From: Rhodobacterales bacterium
Lineage (GTDB): Bacteria; Pseudomonadota; Alphaproteobacteria; Rhodobacterales; Rhodobacteraceae
Reading direction: 5' to 3'
NCBI GenBank assembly: GCA_021155205.1
Contig: JAJNPS010000040.1
Span: 24,183 to 88,182, forward strand
Length of the DNA: 64,000 nt
The position numbers were made by a program, and so were the translations under genes. Below the pieces are notes generated by a model that was not told where the DNA came from, searched no databases, and saw only the letters and a program-made list of their open reading frames with translations. This document shows, piece after piece, positions 25,156-32,672 of the stretch. How positions within the stretch are numbered: position 1 is the first letter of the stretch; each line of letters starts with the position of its first letter.

Positions 25156-26763
25156 TCAGGCGGTGCGGAAACGGGCCAGCTCGTGGCCGGTTTCGCCATC
25201 ATGGGCATGCACGGTGCAAACGAGGCAGCTGTCATAGGACCGGCAGACATGGCCAACCTCGACGGGGTCGTGCTTGTTCTTGATCGGGGTACCGAGCAAG
25301 GCTTCTTCAATCGGGCCGCGTTGTCCGTCTGCAGACCGCGGACCGACGTTCCACGTCGTCGGCGCGATGATCTGGTAGTTCGCGATCTTGCCGTTCTTCA
25401 CTTCGATCCAGTGGCACAGCGCGCCACGGATCGCTTCGGTTGCACCCCAGCCTTTGCCGTCCCGTTCAGTCGGCTTGATGTACCACTCGTCGTTCAGGCG
25501 GAACTCGCGCAGGATGCGCTCGGCCTCGCGATAGAGGATGCAGAGTTCGTGCATCCGCGCGAAGTGCCGCAGCATGATCGAGGCGCCGCCCATCTTGCGG
25601 TACATATCCAGCACAAGACCATCGGAATGCTGGAATGCCTGCCCGGTCGTGTTGCCGGCGATCAGGCGCCGTGCCAGCGGACCTGCCTCCAGCGCCCCGC
25701 TTTCGGCATGCCGCACGGCGGTGCTCCAGGAGTACTTGCCCGTCGGGTCAACAGTGTTCTTCGCGATCGGCTTCGTCGTACGATCGAACGGGTGCTTGGC
25801 CGACCCACCCTCGTCATACCAGGCGTGGGTCGTATCCTCACGGGTGAAGATATGCTCCATCGGGCCGAACGTGTCGCTGGCACCGTCATAGGTGCCTGCC
25901 TTCATGATTACGGCACCCGAACGGCTGTCAATCGTCGGCTTGTTGTACTTGTCTTCGTGGGGCAGGTAGCCCCAGGTCACGAACTTGCCGTGGCCCTTGC
26001 CATAGTGCTGCAGCCCGATCTCTTTCGACATGCGCCAGAACAAGCCCAAGTCCGAATTCGCGTGTTTCGGGCTTTCGTCCAGCCAGGCCTCGAACTGCTC
26101 GAGGGTTTGGATCTCTTCATAGCGTTCCATAGAACAGCCGAGCCAAAGCGGTTCGATCCAGTTCTGGCGGAAATGCTCCAGGATCGCCCAGGCACGCGTC
26201 ACGTCGGTCAGAGTGGGCGCGCACATGACACCGCCCGGCACCATGAAGGACGAATGCGGCCACTGTCCGCCCAAGAGCGCGTAGATCTCGACCGGACGGC
26301 CCGATATCGTCACGCCCGCTTCATACGAGGTGCCGGTGAAGGGTGAATAGCGCTTGACTGCCTCTTCGTAGAACGGGCTCGCCGCATAGTTGGCGTTGGT
26401 ATAGTCGATCATGAAGAGGCCGTAGTGGTGGCGCGGTAATGATTGCAGCGACTCCACGATCTGGCCGAGGTTGCGAGCAAGGATCGCATTGCGCGGAACG
26501 GTCGTGCCCCAGGCGGTGTCAAGCGCCCAAGCGGCGCATGTCAGGTGCGAAGCTCCACAGATGCCGCAGGCGCGCGGTGTCACCACGAGGCCAGCCTGCG
26601 GGTCCTTGTCTTTCAGGATCACCTCGAAGCCGCGGAACAGTTCCGCGTGCGTCCAGGCATTGGTCACAATCCCGTCCTGGATATCAACGCGCACGTCGAG
26701 ATCGCCTTCGACGCGACCGACCGGGGAGATGTCGAGAGTCTCGACGCTGGATAGTGCTGTCAT
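25156..26763 (-). CDS. hhyL: [NiFe]-hydrogenase large subunit, group 1h (actinobacterial type)
   Basis: 535 residues. The proximal nickel motif is RACGICGASHLTC (Cys66, Cys69) and the distal one DSCLVCTVH (Cys513, Cys516, His519). It is followed by a 16-residue tail that the maturation protease should remove. Internal blocks such as HHYGLFMIDYTNANYAASPF and WLGCSMERYEE are characteristic, as I recall them, of group 1h (Hhy/AH) enzymes, which oxidise H2 at low concentration in air. ATG 26763 has GGGAGGAA upstream. The frame extends upstream to 27144 but overlaps hhyS and is not used. Confidence 0.93.
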   Translation of the reverse strand: MTALSSVETLDISPVGRVEGDLDVRVDIQDGIVTNAWTHAELFRGFEVILKDKDPQAGLVVTPRACGICGASHLTCAAWALDTAWGTTVPRNAILARNLGQIVESLQSLPRHHYGLFMIDYTNANYAASPFYEEAVKRYSPFTGTSYEAGVTISGRPVEIYALLGGQWPHSSFMVPGGVMCAPTLTDVTRAWAILEHFRQNWIEPLWLGCSMERYEEIQTLEQFEAWLDESPKHANSDLGLFWRMSKEIGLQHYGKGHGKFVTWGYLPHEDKYNKPTIDSRSGAVIMKAGTYDGASDTFGPMEHIFTREDTTHAWYDEGGSAKHPFDRTTKPIAKNTVDPTGKYSWSTAVRHAESGALEAGPLARRLIAGNTTGQAFQHSDGLVLDMYRKMGGASIMLRHFARMHELCILYREAERILREFRLNDEWYIKPTERDGKGWGATEAIRGALCHWIEVKNGKIANYQIIAPTTWNVGPRSADGQRGPIEEALLGTPIKNKHDPVEVGHVCRSYDSCLVCTVHAHDGETGHELARFRTA

Positions 26764-26786
26764 TTTCAGTTCCTCCCTGAACGGGT

Positions 26787-27749
26787 TTAAACGACGAAGA
26801 TGTCTTCTTCGGCCCAGGCAGGGGCCATGCCCTTGGCGGCAGCGGTCAGCTTGACGTAGCCGACCTTGTCCACGCCCGTGGGCATGTCCTTGGGCACACC
26901 CATGACCGTCTGAGTCTTGAAGACGGTGCCAGGGCTCAGATCGAAGAAGGGGAACTCGGGTTCTGTGCAGCCAAGGCAAGGCATGCCGGCCCGGGTCTTC
27001 GACGAGTGACGGTTCCAGAGGATGCGGTTGCAGGGGCTGTGCGTCATCGGTCCGCGGCAGCCAAGATCGTAGAACAGGCAGCCCTTGCGCTGCCCGAAGG
27101 CGGTGGTCGAGACCTTGTAGGCGAAGTGCATGTTGCGTGTGCAACCAGTCTGCGTGAAGGACGAAAAGAACGTTTTCGGCCGGTGGAACTCGTCCAAGGT
27201 CAGATCGCCCGCGCGCCCGGTTGCGACCGCGACCAGAATCTGCGTCACCCAGTCAGGGTGGGCGGGGCAGCCCGGAATATTGATGACAGGAAGACCAGAC
27301 TTTGCGGTGAACCCCGCACCCAGCGACCCGCCCTTGGCACGTTTGAGGAACTGGAGGCCAACGCTTTCCGACGGGTTCGGTGCCATTGCGGGGATGCCGC
27401 CATAGGTCGCGCAGTCGCCGATGGCGACGACGAACTGCGCGGCCGCTGAAAGCTCCTTGACCCAATCCTTCATCGGACGGCCGCAGAAGCGGTTCCACTC
27501 TCCGGTGCCGTTCGGGGCATTCACCACTGTACCCTCGAAGACGAAGATATCCAGAGGAATCTCGCCCGAGATGCACTTCTTCAGGATGGTCTTGACGTCT
27601 TCGCCAAGTTCCAGACCAAGCGAGGGCTGCCACAGGATGTTGATGCCGAAATCGGTCACCAGGTCACACGCGCTCGGTTCCTCGGCATTGAGGAACGACA
27701 TCGTGTTCCCCGAGCACGCACCACCTTGCAGCCAAAGTAGATTGGCCAT
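26787..27749 (-). CDS. hhyS: [NiFe]-hydrogenase small subunit, group 1h (actinobacterial type)
   Basis: 320 residues without a Tat signal or C-terminal membrane anchor. The N-terminus MANLLWLQGGACSGN has Cys12, but the partner position of the usual CxxC is Asn15; a later Cys28-Asp29 follows (EPSACDLV). This matches actinobacterial-type hydrogenases, where an aspartate helps hold the proximal cluster. Other cluster cysteines lie in VAIGDCATYGG, IPGCPAHPD, QTGCTRN, CLFYDLGCRG and MPCLGCTEP. ATG 27749 follows GGGAGGAA. It is the first structural gene of the operon. Confidence 0.93.
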   Translation of the reverse strand: MANLLWLQGGACSGNTMSFLNAEEPSACDLVTDFGINILWQPSLGLELGEDVKTILKKCISGEIPLDIFVFEGTVVNAPNGTGEWNRFCGRPMKDWVKELSAAAQFVVAIGDCATYGGIPAMAPNPSESVGLQFLKRAKGGSLGAGFTAKSGLPVINIPGCPAHPDWVTQILVAVATGRAGDLTLDEFHRPKTFFSSFTQTGCTRNMHFAYKVSTTAFGQRKGCLFYDLGCRGPMTHSPCNRILWNRHSSKTRAGMPCLGCTEPEFPFFDLSPGTVFKTQTVMGVPKDMPTGVDKVGYVKLTAAAKGMAPAWAEEDIFVV

Positions 27750-27770
27750 TCATTCCTCCCTCTTTTTGAG

Positions 27771-27798
27771 CTGCCCGTAGCCTCCCAGCTACGGGCAG
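27771..27798 (-). promoter_or_regulatory. Perfect inverted repeat in the hhyS 5' region
   Basis: CTGCCCGTAGC (27771-27781) and GCTACGGGCAG (27788-27798) form an 11-base stem with a six-base loop, 21 bases upstream of the hhyS start and just before its ribosome binding site. It could be an mRNA hairpin controlling translation or stability, or an operator. The rest of 27750-27951 shows a CTGCAAACTGCAAACTTG direct repeat and no clear sigma-54 site. Confidence 0.5.
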
Positions 27799-27951
27799 AG
27801 ATCCGGTCGTCCCTTTGGAGCAGGTCGATCCTTAACTGGGAAGGCTATCGGCCAAAGCGCGTAACACGAAATCAACTTGCGCCCTGAGAGGCTGGAATCG
27901 ACGAAACAAACTGCAAACTGCAAACTTGATTTGCTGTTGTGACAGTCGGTT

Positions 27952-28191
27952 TCAGGAGCGGCCGCCGCAAGATGGGCAGCGCGCCTCTCCGAAGTGACTG
28001 TACCAGACCCCGACGCACCGGTCGCACCAGTGTCCCTTCGGGTTCATCGCGACGGGTCCAAGTGCCTTGGAGAGTGGGGTTAGGCCCAGGTTTCTGACTG
28101 GAGCCTGCGATTTTGGCCAACTCTTGCTCGGACCCGGAAAGGCGACGATACGGAGCCGAGAGGGGTCATCAGAATCGCGTTCCGGTGTCAT
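27952..28191 (-). CDS. Small zinc-ribbon protein next to the hydrogenase regulator
   Basis: 79 residues. The C-terminus has WCDRCVGVWYSHFGEARCPSCGG, two CxxC pairs 12 residues apart (C-x2-C-x12-C-x2-C), a zinc ribbon or rubredoxin-like knuckle. The N-terminal 50 residues are Pro/Ser-rich without domain. ATG 28191 overlaps the stop of the NtrC-like regulator (ATGA). The cysteine spacing is close to that of the zinc finger missing from HypA in this cluster, but zinc ribbons are common. Confidence 0.7.
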   Translation of the reverse strand: MTPERDSDDPSRLRIVAFPGPSKSWPKSQAPVRNLGLTPLSKALGPVAMNPKGHWCDRCVGVWYSHFGEARCPSCGGRS

Positions 28192-29639
28192 GCCCGTCGC
28201 TCCCGCTGGATATCGTAGCGCTTGATCTTGTTGGCGAGCCCCACCCGCGACAAGCCGAGGTCGGCGGCAACCTTGCTCTGGTTCCATTGGTGGCGGTCCA
28301 GCGCGCGCTCGACCACTGACCGCTCGACTCGTTCGACAATGTCCTTGAGGCTACCTCCTGACGTCAGCAAAGGCAACTGGCTGCGGTCATTCACTGGGGT
28401 CTTGGAGATTTTGTCGGACAGGTGGCGGAAGGCGATATAGCCACCCTGCTCGGCCACCGCAACCATGCGCTGAACTTCGGTCTCCAGTTCCCGCACGTTG
28501 CCGGGAAAGGGATAGGCCTCCAGCCGCTGCAAGGCGTCCGCGGTGATCCCAAGAACACGGCGGCCGACAACACCCGCATATTTCTCGACGAAGAAGCGCG
28601 TCAGTACGGGGATGTCTTCGGGGCGTTCGGCAAGCGATGGAATACTCAACTGAAAGCCTCGCAGACGGTAGTAAAGGTCACGCCGGAAGCCACCCTTCTC
28701 GACCAACCGTTCCAACGGCTTGTTCGACGCCGCGATGATGCGGACATCGCTATGCAGCATTTTATCCGAGCCCAGGGGCTTCACCTCGCCCTCCTGCAGG
28801 AAGCGCAGTAGCGCGATCTGGAACTGAGGCGAAATGTCGGACACCTCGTCGAGCAGGATGGTGCCGCCATCCGCCGCACGGAACAGCCCCAGCCGGTCCG
28901 AGATCGCGCCGGGAAAGGCACCGCGGACATGCCCGAAAAGCTCGGAGTGCAGCACATTCTCGGCGATTCCACCGCAGTTCTGCACCAGCATTGCCGCCTT
29001 GCGCCGCGGCGAGTTGAAATGGATCGCGCGGGCAAGCAGCTCCTTGCCGGTGCCGGTGTCGCCCTGGATCAGCACCGGCATACTGGTCTTCGCAGCTATT
29101 TGCGCCTCGGAGACCAGTTCAGTCATCTTCGGACTGACGAAGACCAGCCGCTCGAACTGCGAATAACCTCCCTGGACAAAGTTTTCCTGCACGGAATGGA
29201 AGATGTCGTCGTCGAGCGACAGCTTCAGCTCGCGGCTCAGGATACGGTGACGCCGCGACAGTTCGGCCTGTTCAAGCGCCCGCTTCGCAACAAGGCCAAG
29301 CTGCATCGCCTCTACCGGTTTGAACAGAAACAGGTACGAAGCCGTCCGGTTCGCCAGTTCGTGGCCGGACCTGACCTTCTCGCGGTCAAGAAGGAGGATG
29401 CGCGTACACGAGGTATGTGCCAGGCGTGACCGCAACAGCGCGCTTTCGTCCTGGGAAACTTCGTCGCTGCAGTCGTAAAGAAAGAGGTTCACATTCACTT
29501 CTTCAAGCCGACGGATCGCTGACCTGTCGTCCTCGCTGAAGATGAGACGATATCCGTCGGCTTCACTTAGCGCGCGCGATACCCCCTCGAGCACGGCCGG
29601 GTCGGTCGACTTCACAAGAACCGTCTGAAAAGTGGCCAA
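28188..29639 (-). CDS. NtrC-family response regulator, HoxA/HupR-like
   Basis: 483 residues: a receiver domain (about 1-120, with Asp56 and Lys107 as plausible switch residues), an AAA+ domain (Walker A GDTGTGKE at 193-200, Walker B GGTILLDEVSD) and a Fis-type helix-turn-helix at the C-terminus (HQWNQSKVAADLGLSRVGLANKI). The sigma-54 contact loop reads GAFPGA (240-245) instead of GAFTGA. The gene lies upstream of hhyS on the same strand and probably regulates the hydrogenase operon. HupR of Rhodobacter capsulatus is reported to act without sigma-54, which would fit the altered loop. Confidence 0.88.
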   Translation of the reverse strand: MATFQTVLVKSTDPAVLEGVSRALSEADGYRLIFSEDDRSAIRRLEEVNVNLFLYDCSDEVSQDESALLRSRLAHTSCTRILLLDREKVRSGHELANRTASYLFLFKPVEAMQLGLVAKRALEQAELSRRHRILSRELKLSLDDDIFHSVQENFVQGGYSQFERLVFVSPKMTELVSEAQIAAKTSMPVLIQGDTGTGKELLARAIHFNSPRRKAAMLVQNCGGIAENVLHSELFGHVRGAFPGAISDRLGLFRAADGGTILLDEVSDISPQFQIALLRFLQEGEVKPLGSDKMLHSDVRIIAASNKPLERLVEKGGFRRDLYYRLRGFQLSIPSLAERPEDIPVLTRFFVEKYAGVVGRRVLGITADALQRLEAYPFPGNVRELETEVQRMVAVAEQGGYIAFRHLSDKISKTPVNDRSQLPLLTSGGSLKDIVERVERSVVERALDRHQWNQSKVAADLGLSRVGLANKIKRYDIQRERRA

Positions 29640-29725
29640 ACCACGTTCTCCGTTGCAAGACTGCTAAGAAACTTTACGTTCTGTCTGCAGACTTCTCAAG
29701 CCCGGCTGCAAACCAGGCCCCACGA

Positions 29726-30673
29726 CTAGACAGAGTCCGGAGAAGTCGCAGGCAGCTCTGGCAGGAAACTGCCCGCCATCGCGATGATCCGGTCATGGAT
29801 CGCGGCTGCTGCCGGGGAAAGGGGAACGCCCTGCGGGTAGACAAGGAACCATTGCCGAACAAGGGGCAGTCCAGGGGCATCGAGCGTCACCAATCGCCCC
29901 TGCCGCAGTTCCTCGGTCACCGTGTGCAAGGACAGAAACGCCAGTCCCAGCCCGGCCATCACCGCCTGTTTGATGGTTTCGTTTGAACCCATCACGGTCA
30001 GGTTTACAGACATCCCTTCGGCATGCGTGTCAAAGTAGCGGGTCATGAGAATCCGCGTCCCGGAACCTTCCTCGCGGGTGATCATCGGCTCCGAGATCAG
30101 GTCTTCGACGCGGACACGCTGACCGACGAGCGGGTGATCGGGTGGCGCAATCAGTCCATGGGGATGCGGGCCGATCAACGTAGCCGCCACTTCGGGCTGA
30201 CGTGGCGGCCGACCCATGATGGCCAAGTCAAGCCCAAGGCGTTCGAGGCCGGTGATGATCCCTTCGCGATTTGCCTCATACAACACCACATCAAGCGACG
30301 GAGCGACCCGTTTCAGCAAGGATATGAGCCGCGGAGCGAAATACTTTGCCGTCGAGACTACACCCAAGGCAACGCGCCCGGACTGACCCGAGTTCAACGA
30401 CGCGATCTGACTGACGCAGAGTTGCAACGCGATCTCCACGCGGCGGGCCGCTTCAAGAACGGGTTTTGCCTGCCATGTCGGCTGTGATCCGCTGGTCGTC
30501 TGGTTGCGCTGCAGCAGCGTTACCTTGAGTGCGGCCTCAAGGTTCTTGATCTGCGCATGAACGGCGGGCGGCGTCAGGCCAAGGCGCTCTGCCGCTGCGG
30601 CGATCGAGCCGGTCTCGGCGACCGCTGATACGGCGCGCAACTGTCGGAGGGTGACGGCATCAAGGCGGGGCAT
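29726..30673 (-). CDS. cbbR: LysR-family regulator CbbR
   Basis: 315 residues. The N-terminal helix-turn-helix (LRQLRAVSAVAETGSIAAAAERLGLTPPAVHAQIKNLE) and the effector-binding domain (SNETIKQAVMAGLGLAFLSLH) match CbbR. It is divergent from cbbF, 101 bases apart, the standard arrangement for Calvin cycle control. It should bind T-N11-A sites between the genes. Confidence 0.92.
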   Translation of the reverse strand: MPRLDAVTLRQLRAVSAVAETGSIAAAAERLGLTPPAVHAQIKNLEAALKVTLLQRNQTTSGSQPTWQAKPVLEAARRVEIALQLCVSQIASLNSGQSGRVALGVVSTAKYFAPRLISLLKRVAPSLDVVLYEANREGIITGLERLGLDLAIMGRPPRQPEVAATLIGPHPHGLIAPPDHPLVGQRVRVEDLISEPMITREEGSGTRILMTRYFDTHAEGMSVNLTVMGSNETIKQAVMAGLGLAFLSLHTVTEELRQGRLVTLDAPGLPLVRQWFLVYPQGVPLSPAAAAIHDRIIAMAGSFLPELPATSPDSV

Positions 30674-30681
30674 TCAATTTC

Positions 30682-30744
30682 TCTGAATCCACAATCAGAA
30701 TTCTAAAGTTTCACACAACGTCGAATCCTGCAAGAAAGATTGCA
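30682..30744 (+). promoter_or_regulatory. Candidate CbbR binding sites in the cbbR-cbbF intergenic region
   Basis: TCTGAATCCACAATCAGA (30682-30699) is an inverted repeat with five-base arms, fitting T-N11-A. TGCAAGAAAGATTGCA (30729-30744) has TGCA arms eight bases apart. Two sites about 47 bases apart suit the recognition and activation sites of LysR regulators. This rests on pattern only. Confidence 0.5.
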
Positions 30745-30774
30745 AGGCGACATCGGCTTCCGGGGAGGAGCGCT

Positions 30775-31785
30775 GTGCGGGACGAGGCAACAATGATGCC
30801 GGGATCATTGATCCCAGAGCAGTTTCAAGATGTTACGGAGCGTATCGCCACGGTTGTCGCGGCCTTGTCGCGCAAGATTGCGCGGGGCGGGCTGGATGAG
30901 AGCCTGCAAGCGGACACCGAAAGTGCAAACGCAGGTGGCGATGCCCAGAAGGCGCTCGACGTCATCGCGGATGAGGCATTCCGGCAGGCGCTGGTCGGCT
31001 CGGCGATCCGTTATTATGCGTCCGAAGAGCAGGACGACGTTGTCGAGATCAACGCGGCCGGGACGCTGAGCCTTGCCATCGACCCCCTGGACGGCTCTTC
31101 CAACATCGCCGTGAACGTGTCCATTGGGTCCATTTTCGGGATCTTCCCCGCAGAGGCATCTTCGGACACCACATTTCTTCGTCCGGGAAAAGAACTCGTC
31201 GGCGCCGGCTACGCCATCTATGGCCCGCAATGCTGCCTGATGCTCAGCTTTGGCAACGGCGTCCAGCGCTACCTGCTCAACCCCGATACGAACCGTTTCT
31301 GTCTGCTTGCATCGGGTGAAAAGATCACAAGCAAGTCCAACGAGTTCGCGATCAACGCCTCGAACTATCGGCACTGGTCGCGCCCCGTTCGGGCTTGGGT
31401 CGACGATTGTGTGGCGGGCATCGACGGCCCGAGAGACAGCAACTTCAACATGCGCTGGATCGCTTCACTCGTCGCGGAAGCACACCGCATTCTGACGCGA
31501 GGCGGCGTGTTTCTCTATCCGGGCGACGCCCGCAAAGGCTATGAGCGTGGTCGGCTGCGCTATCTCTATGAATGCGCGCCGATCGCCTATCTGATCGAGC
31601 AGGCAGGCGGTGCGGCCACCGACGGGATCGACCCGATCCTGAGTGCAGCGCCGAAGTCGCTGCATGCGCGCACGCCTCTGGTGTTCGGCTCGAGCGACAA
31701 TGTCGCACAGCTGTCTGCCTATCACGACCTGCCCGAATCCGAGACGGCCGCCCTGTTCGGCAGCCGCGGCCTTTTCAGGAGCTGA
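30775..31785 (+). CDS. cbbF: Fructose-1,6-bisphosphatase (class I)
   Basis: 336 residues. The metal and phosphate motif DPLDGSSNIAVN is present, with GVFLYPGD and RGRLRYLYECAP. It converts fructose-1,6-bisphosphate (and probably sedoheptulose-1,7-bisphosphate) in the Calvin cycle. Start GTG 30775 has GGGGAGGAG four bases upstream. First gene of the cbb operon. Confidence 0.95.
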   Translation: MRDEATMMPGSLIPEQFQDVTERIATVVAALSRKIARGGLDESLQADTESANAGGDAQKALDVIADEAFRQALVGSAIRYYASEEQDDVVEINAAGTLSLAIDPLDGSSNIAVNVSIGSIFGIFPAEASSDTTFLRPGKELVGAGYAIYGPQCCLMLSFGNGVQRYLLNPDTNRFCLLASGEKITSKSNEFAINASNYRHWSRPVRAWVDDCVAGIDGPRDSNFNMRWIASLVAEAHRILTRGGVFLYPGDARKGYERGRLRYLYECAPIAYLIEQAGGAATDGIDPILSAAPKSLHARTPLVFGSSDNVAQLSAYHDLPESETAALFGSRGLFRS

Positions 31786-31787
31786 TC

Positions 31788-32660
31788 ATGAGCATCCGCC
31801 ACCCCATCATTTCCGTTACCGGTTCCTCTGGTGCCGGCACCACCACGGTAAAGCACACCTTCGACCAGATCTTCCGGCGCGAGGGAATATCGGCGGTATC
31901 GATTGAAGGTGACGCGTTCCACCGTTTCAACCGAAAGGACATGGCAGCAGAGCTGACACGCCGCACTGCCGCAGGCGACCAGACCTTTTCGCATTTTTCC
32001 TTCGAGGCCAACGAGCTGGGCGAACTGGAGCGGGTTTTTCGCGAATACGGTGAGACCGGTCGCGGGCGCACGCGCCACTACGTCCACGATGACAAGGAAG
32101 CCGCCCTCTACAACACGCCCCCCGGTGCCTTCACCGATTGGGCACCGTTCGAAGACCAGAGCGACCTTCTGTTCTACGAAGGCCTGCACGGTGCCGTCGT
32201 CAACGAAGAGGTCAATCTTGCCCGCTGGGCCGACCTGATGATCGGCGTCGTTCCGGTGATAAATCTCGAATGGATTCAGAAGATCCATCGCGACCGCGCG
32301 AGCCGCGGTTACACGACCGAGGCAGTGACCGATGTGATCCTGCGGCGGATGCACGCCTACGTCCATTGTATCTGCCCGCAATTCACTGAAACCGACATCA
32401 ACTTTCAGCGGGTCCCGGTGGTTGATACCTCCAATCCGTTCATCGCGCGCTGGATCCCCACGGCCGATGAAAGCCTGGTGGTAATCCGCTTCAAGTCGCC
32501 GCGCGGGATCGATTTTCCGTATCTCACTTCGATGATCAATGGCTCTTGGATGAGCCGGGCAAACTCCATCGTGATCCCGGGCAACAGGCTTGACTTGGCG
32601 ATGCAGTTGATCCTCACGCCGTTGATCCTACGGCTTCTCGACCAGAAAAAGCGCGCCTGA
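31788..32660 (+). CDS. cbbP: Phosphoribulokinase
   Basis: 290 residues. P-loop TGSSGAGTTTVK, EGDAFHRFNR, RHYVHDDKEA and FYEGLHGAVV identify bacterial PRK, which makes ribulose-1,5-bisphosphate. ATG 31788 follows cbbF by two bases; AGGAG lies at 31777-31781. Confidence 0.97.
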   Translation: MSIRHPIISVTGSSGAGTTTVKHTFDQIFRREGISAVSIEGDAFHRFNRKDMAAELTRRTAAGDQTFSHFSFEANELGELERVFREYGETGRGRTRHYVHDDKEAALYNTPPGAFTDWAPFEDQSDLLFYEGLHGAVVNEEVNLARWADLMIGVVPVINLEWIQKIHRDRASRGYTTEAVTDVILRRMHAYVHCICPQFTETDINFQRVPVVDTSNPFIARWIPTADESLVVIRFKSPRGIDFPYLTSMINGSWMSRANSIVIPGNRLDLAMQLILTPLILRLLDQKKRA

Positions 32661-32672
32661 AAGGAAATTACC

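Noticed and set aside
26764..27144. Upstream extension of the hydrogenase large subunit frame
   Set aside because: Overlaps hhyS out of frame; ATG 26763 has a strong ribosome binding site and the family-typical N-terminus.
27750..27951. Sigma-54 promoter before hhyS
   Set aside because: I looked for TGGCAC-N5-TTGC on the minus strand and found no acceptable match.
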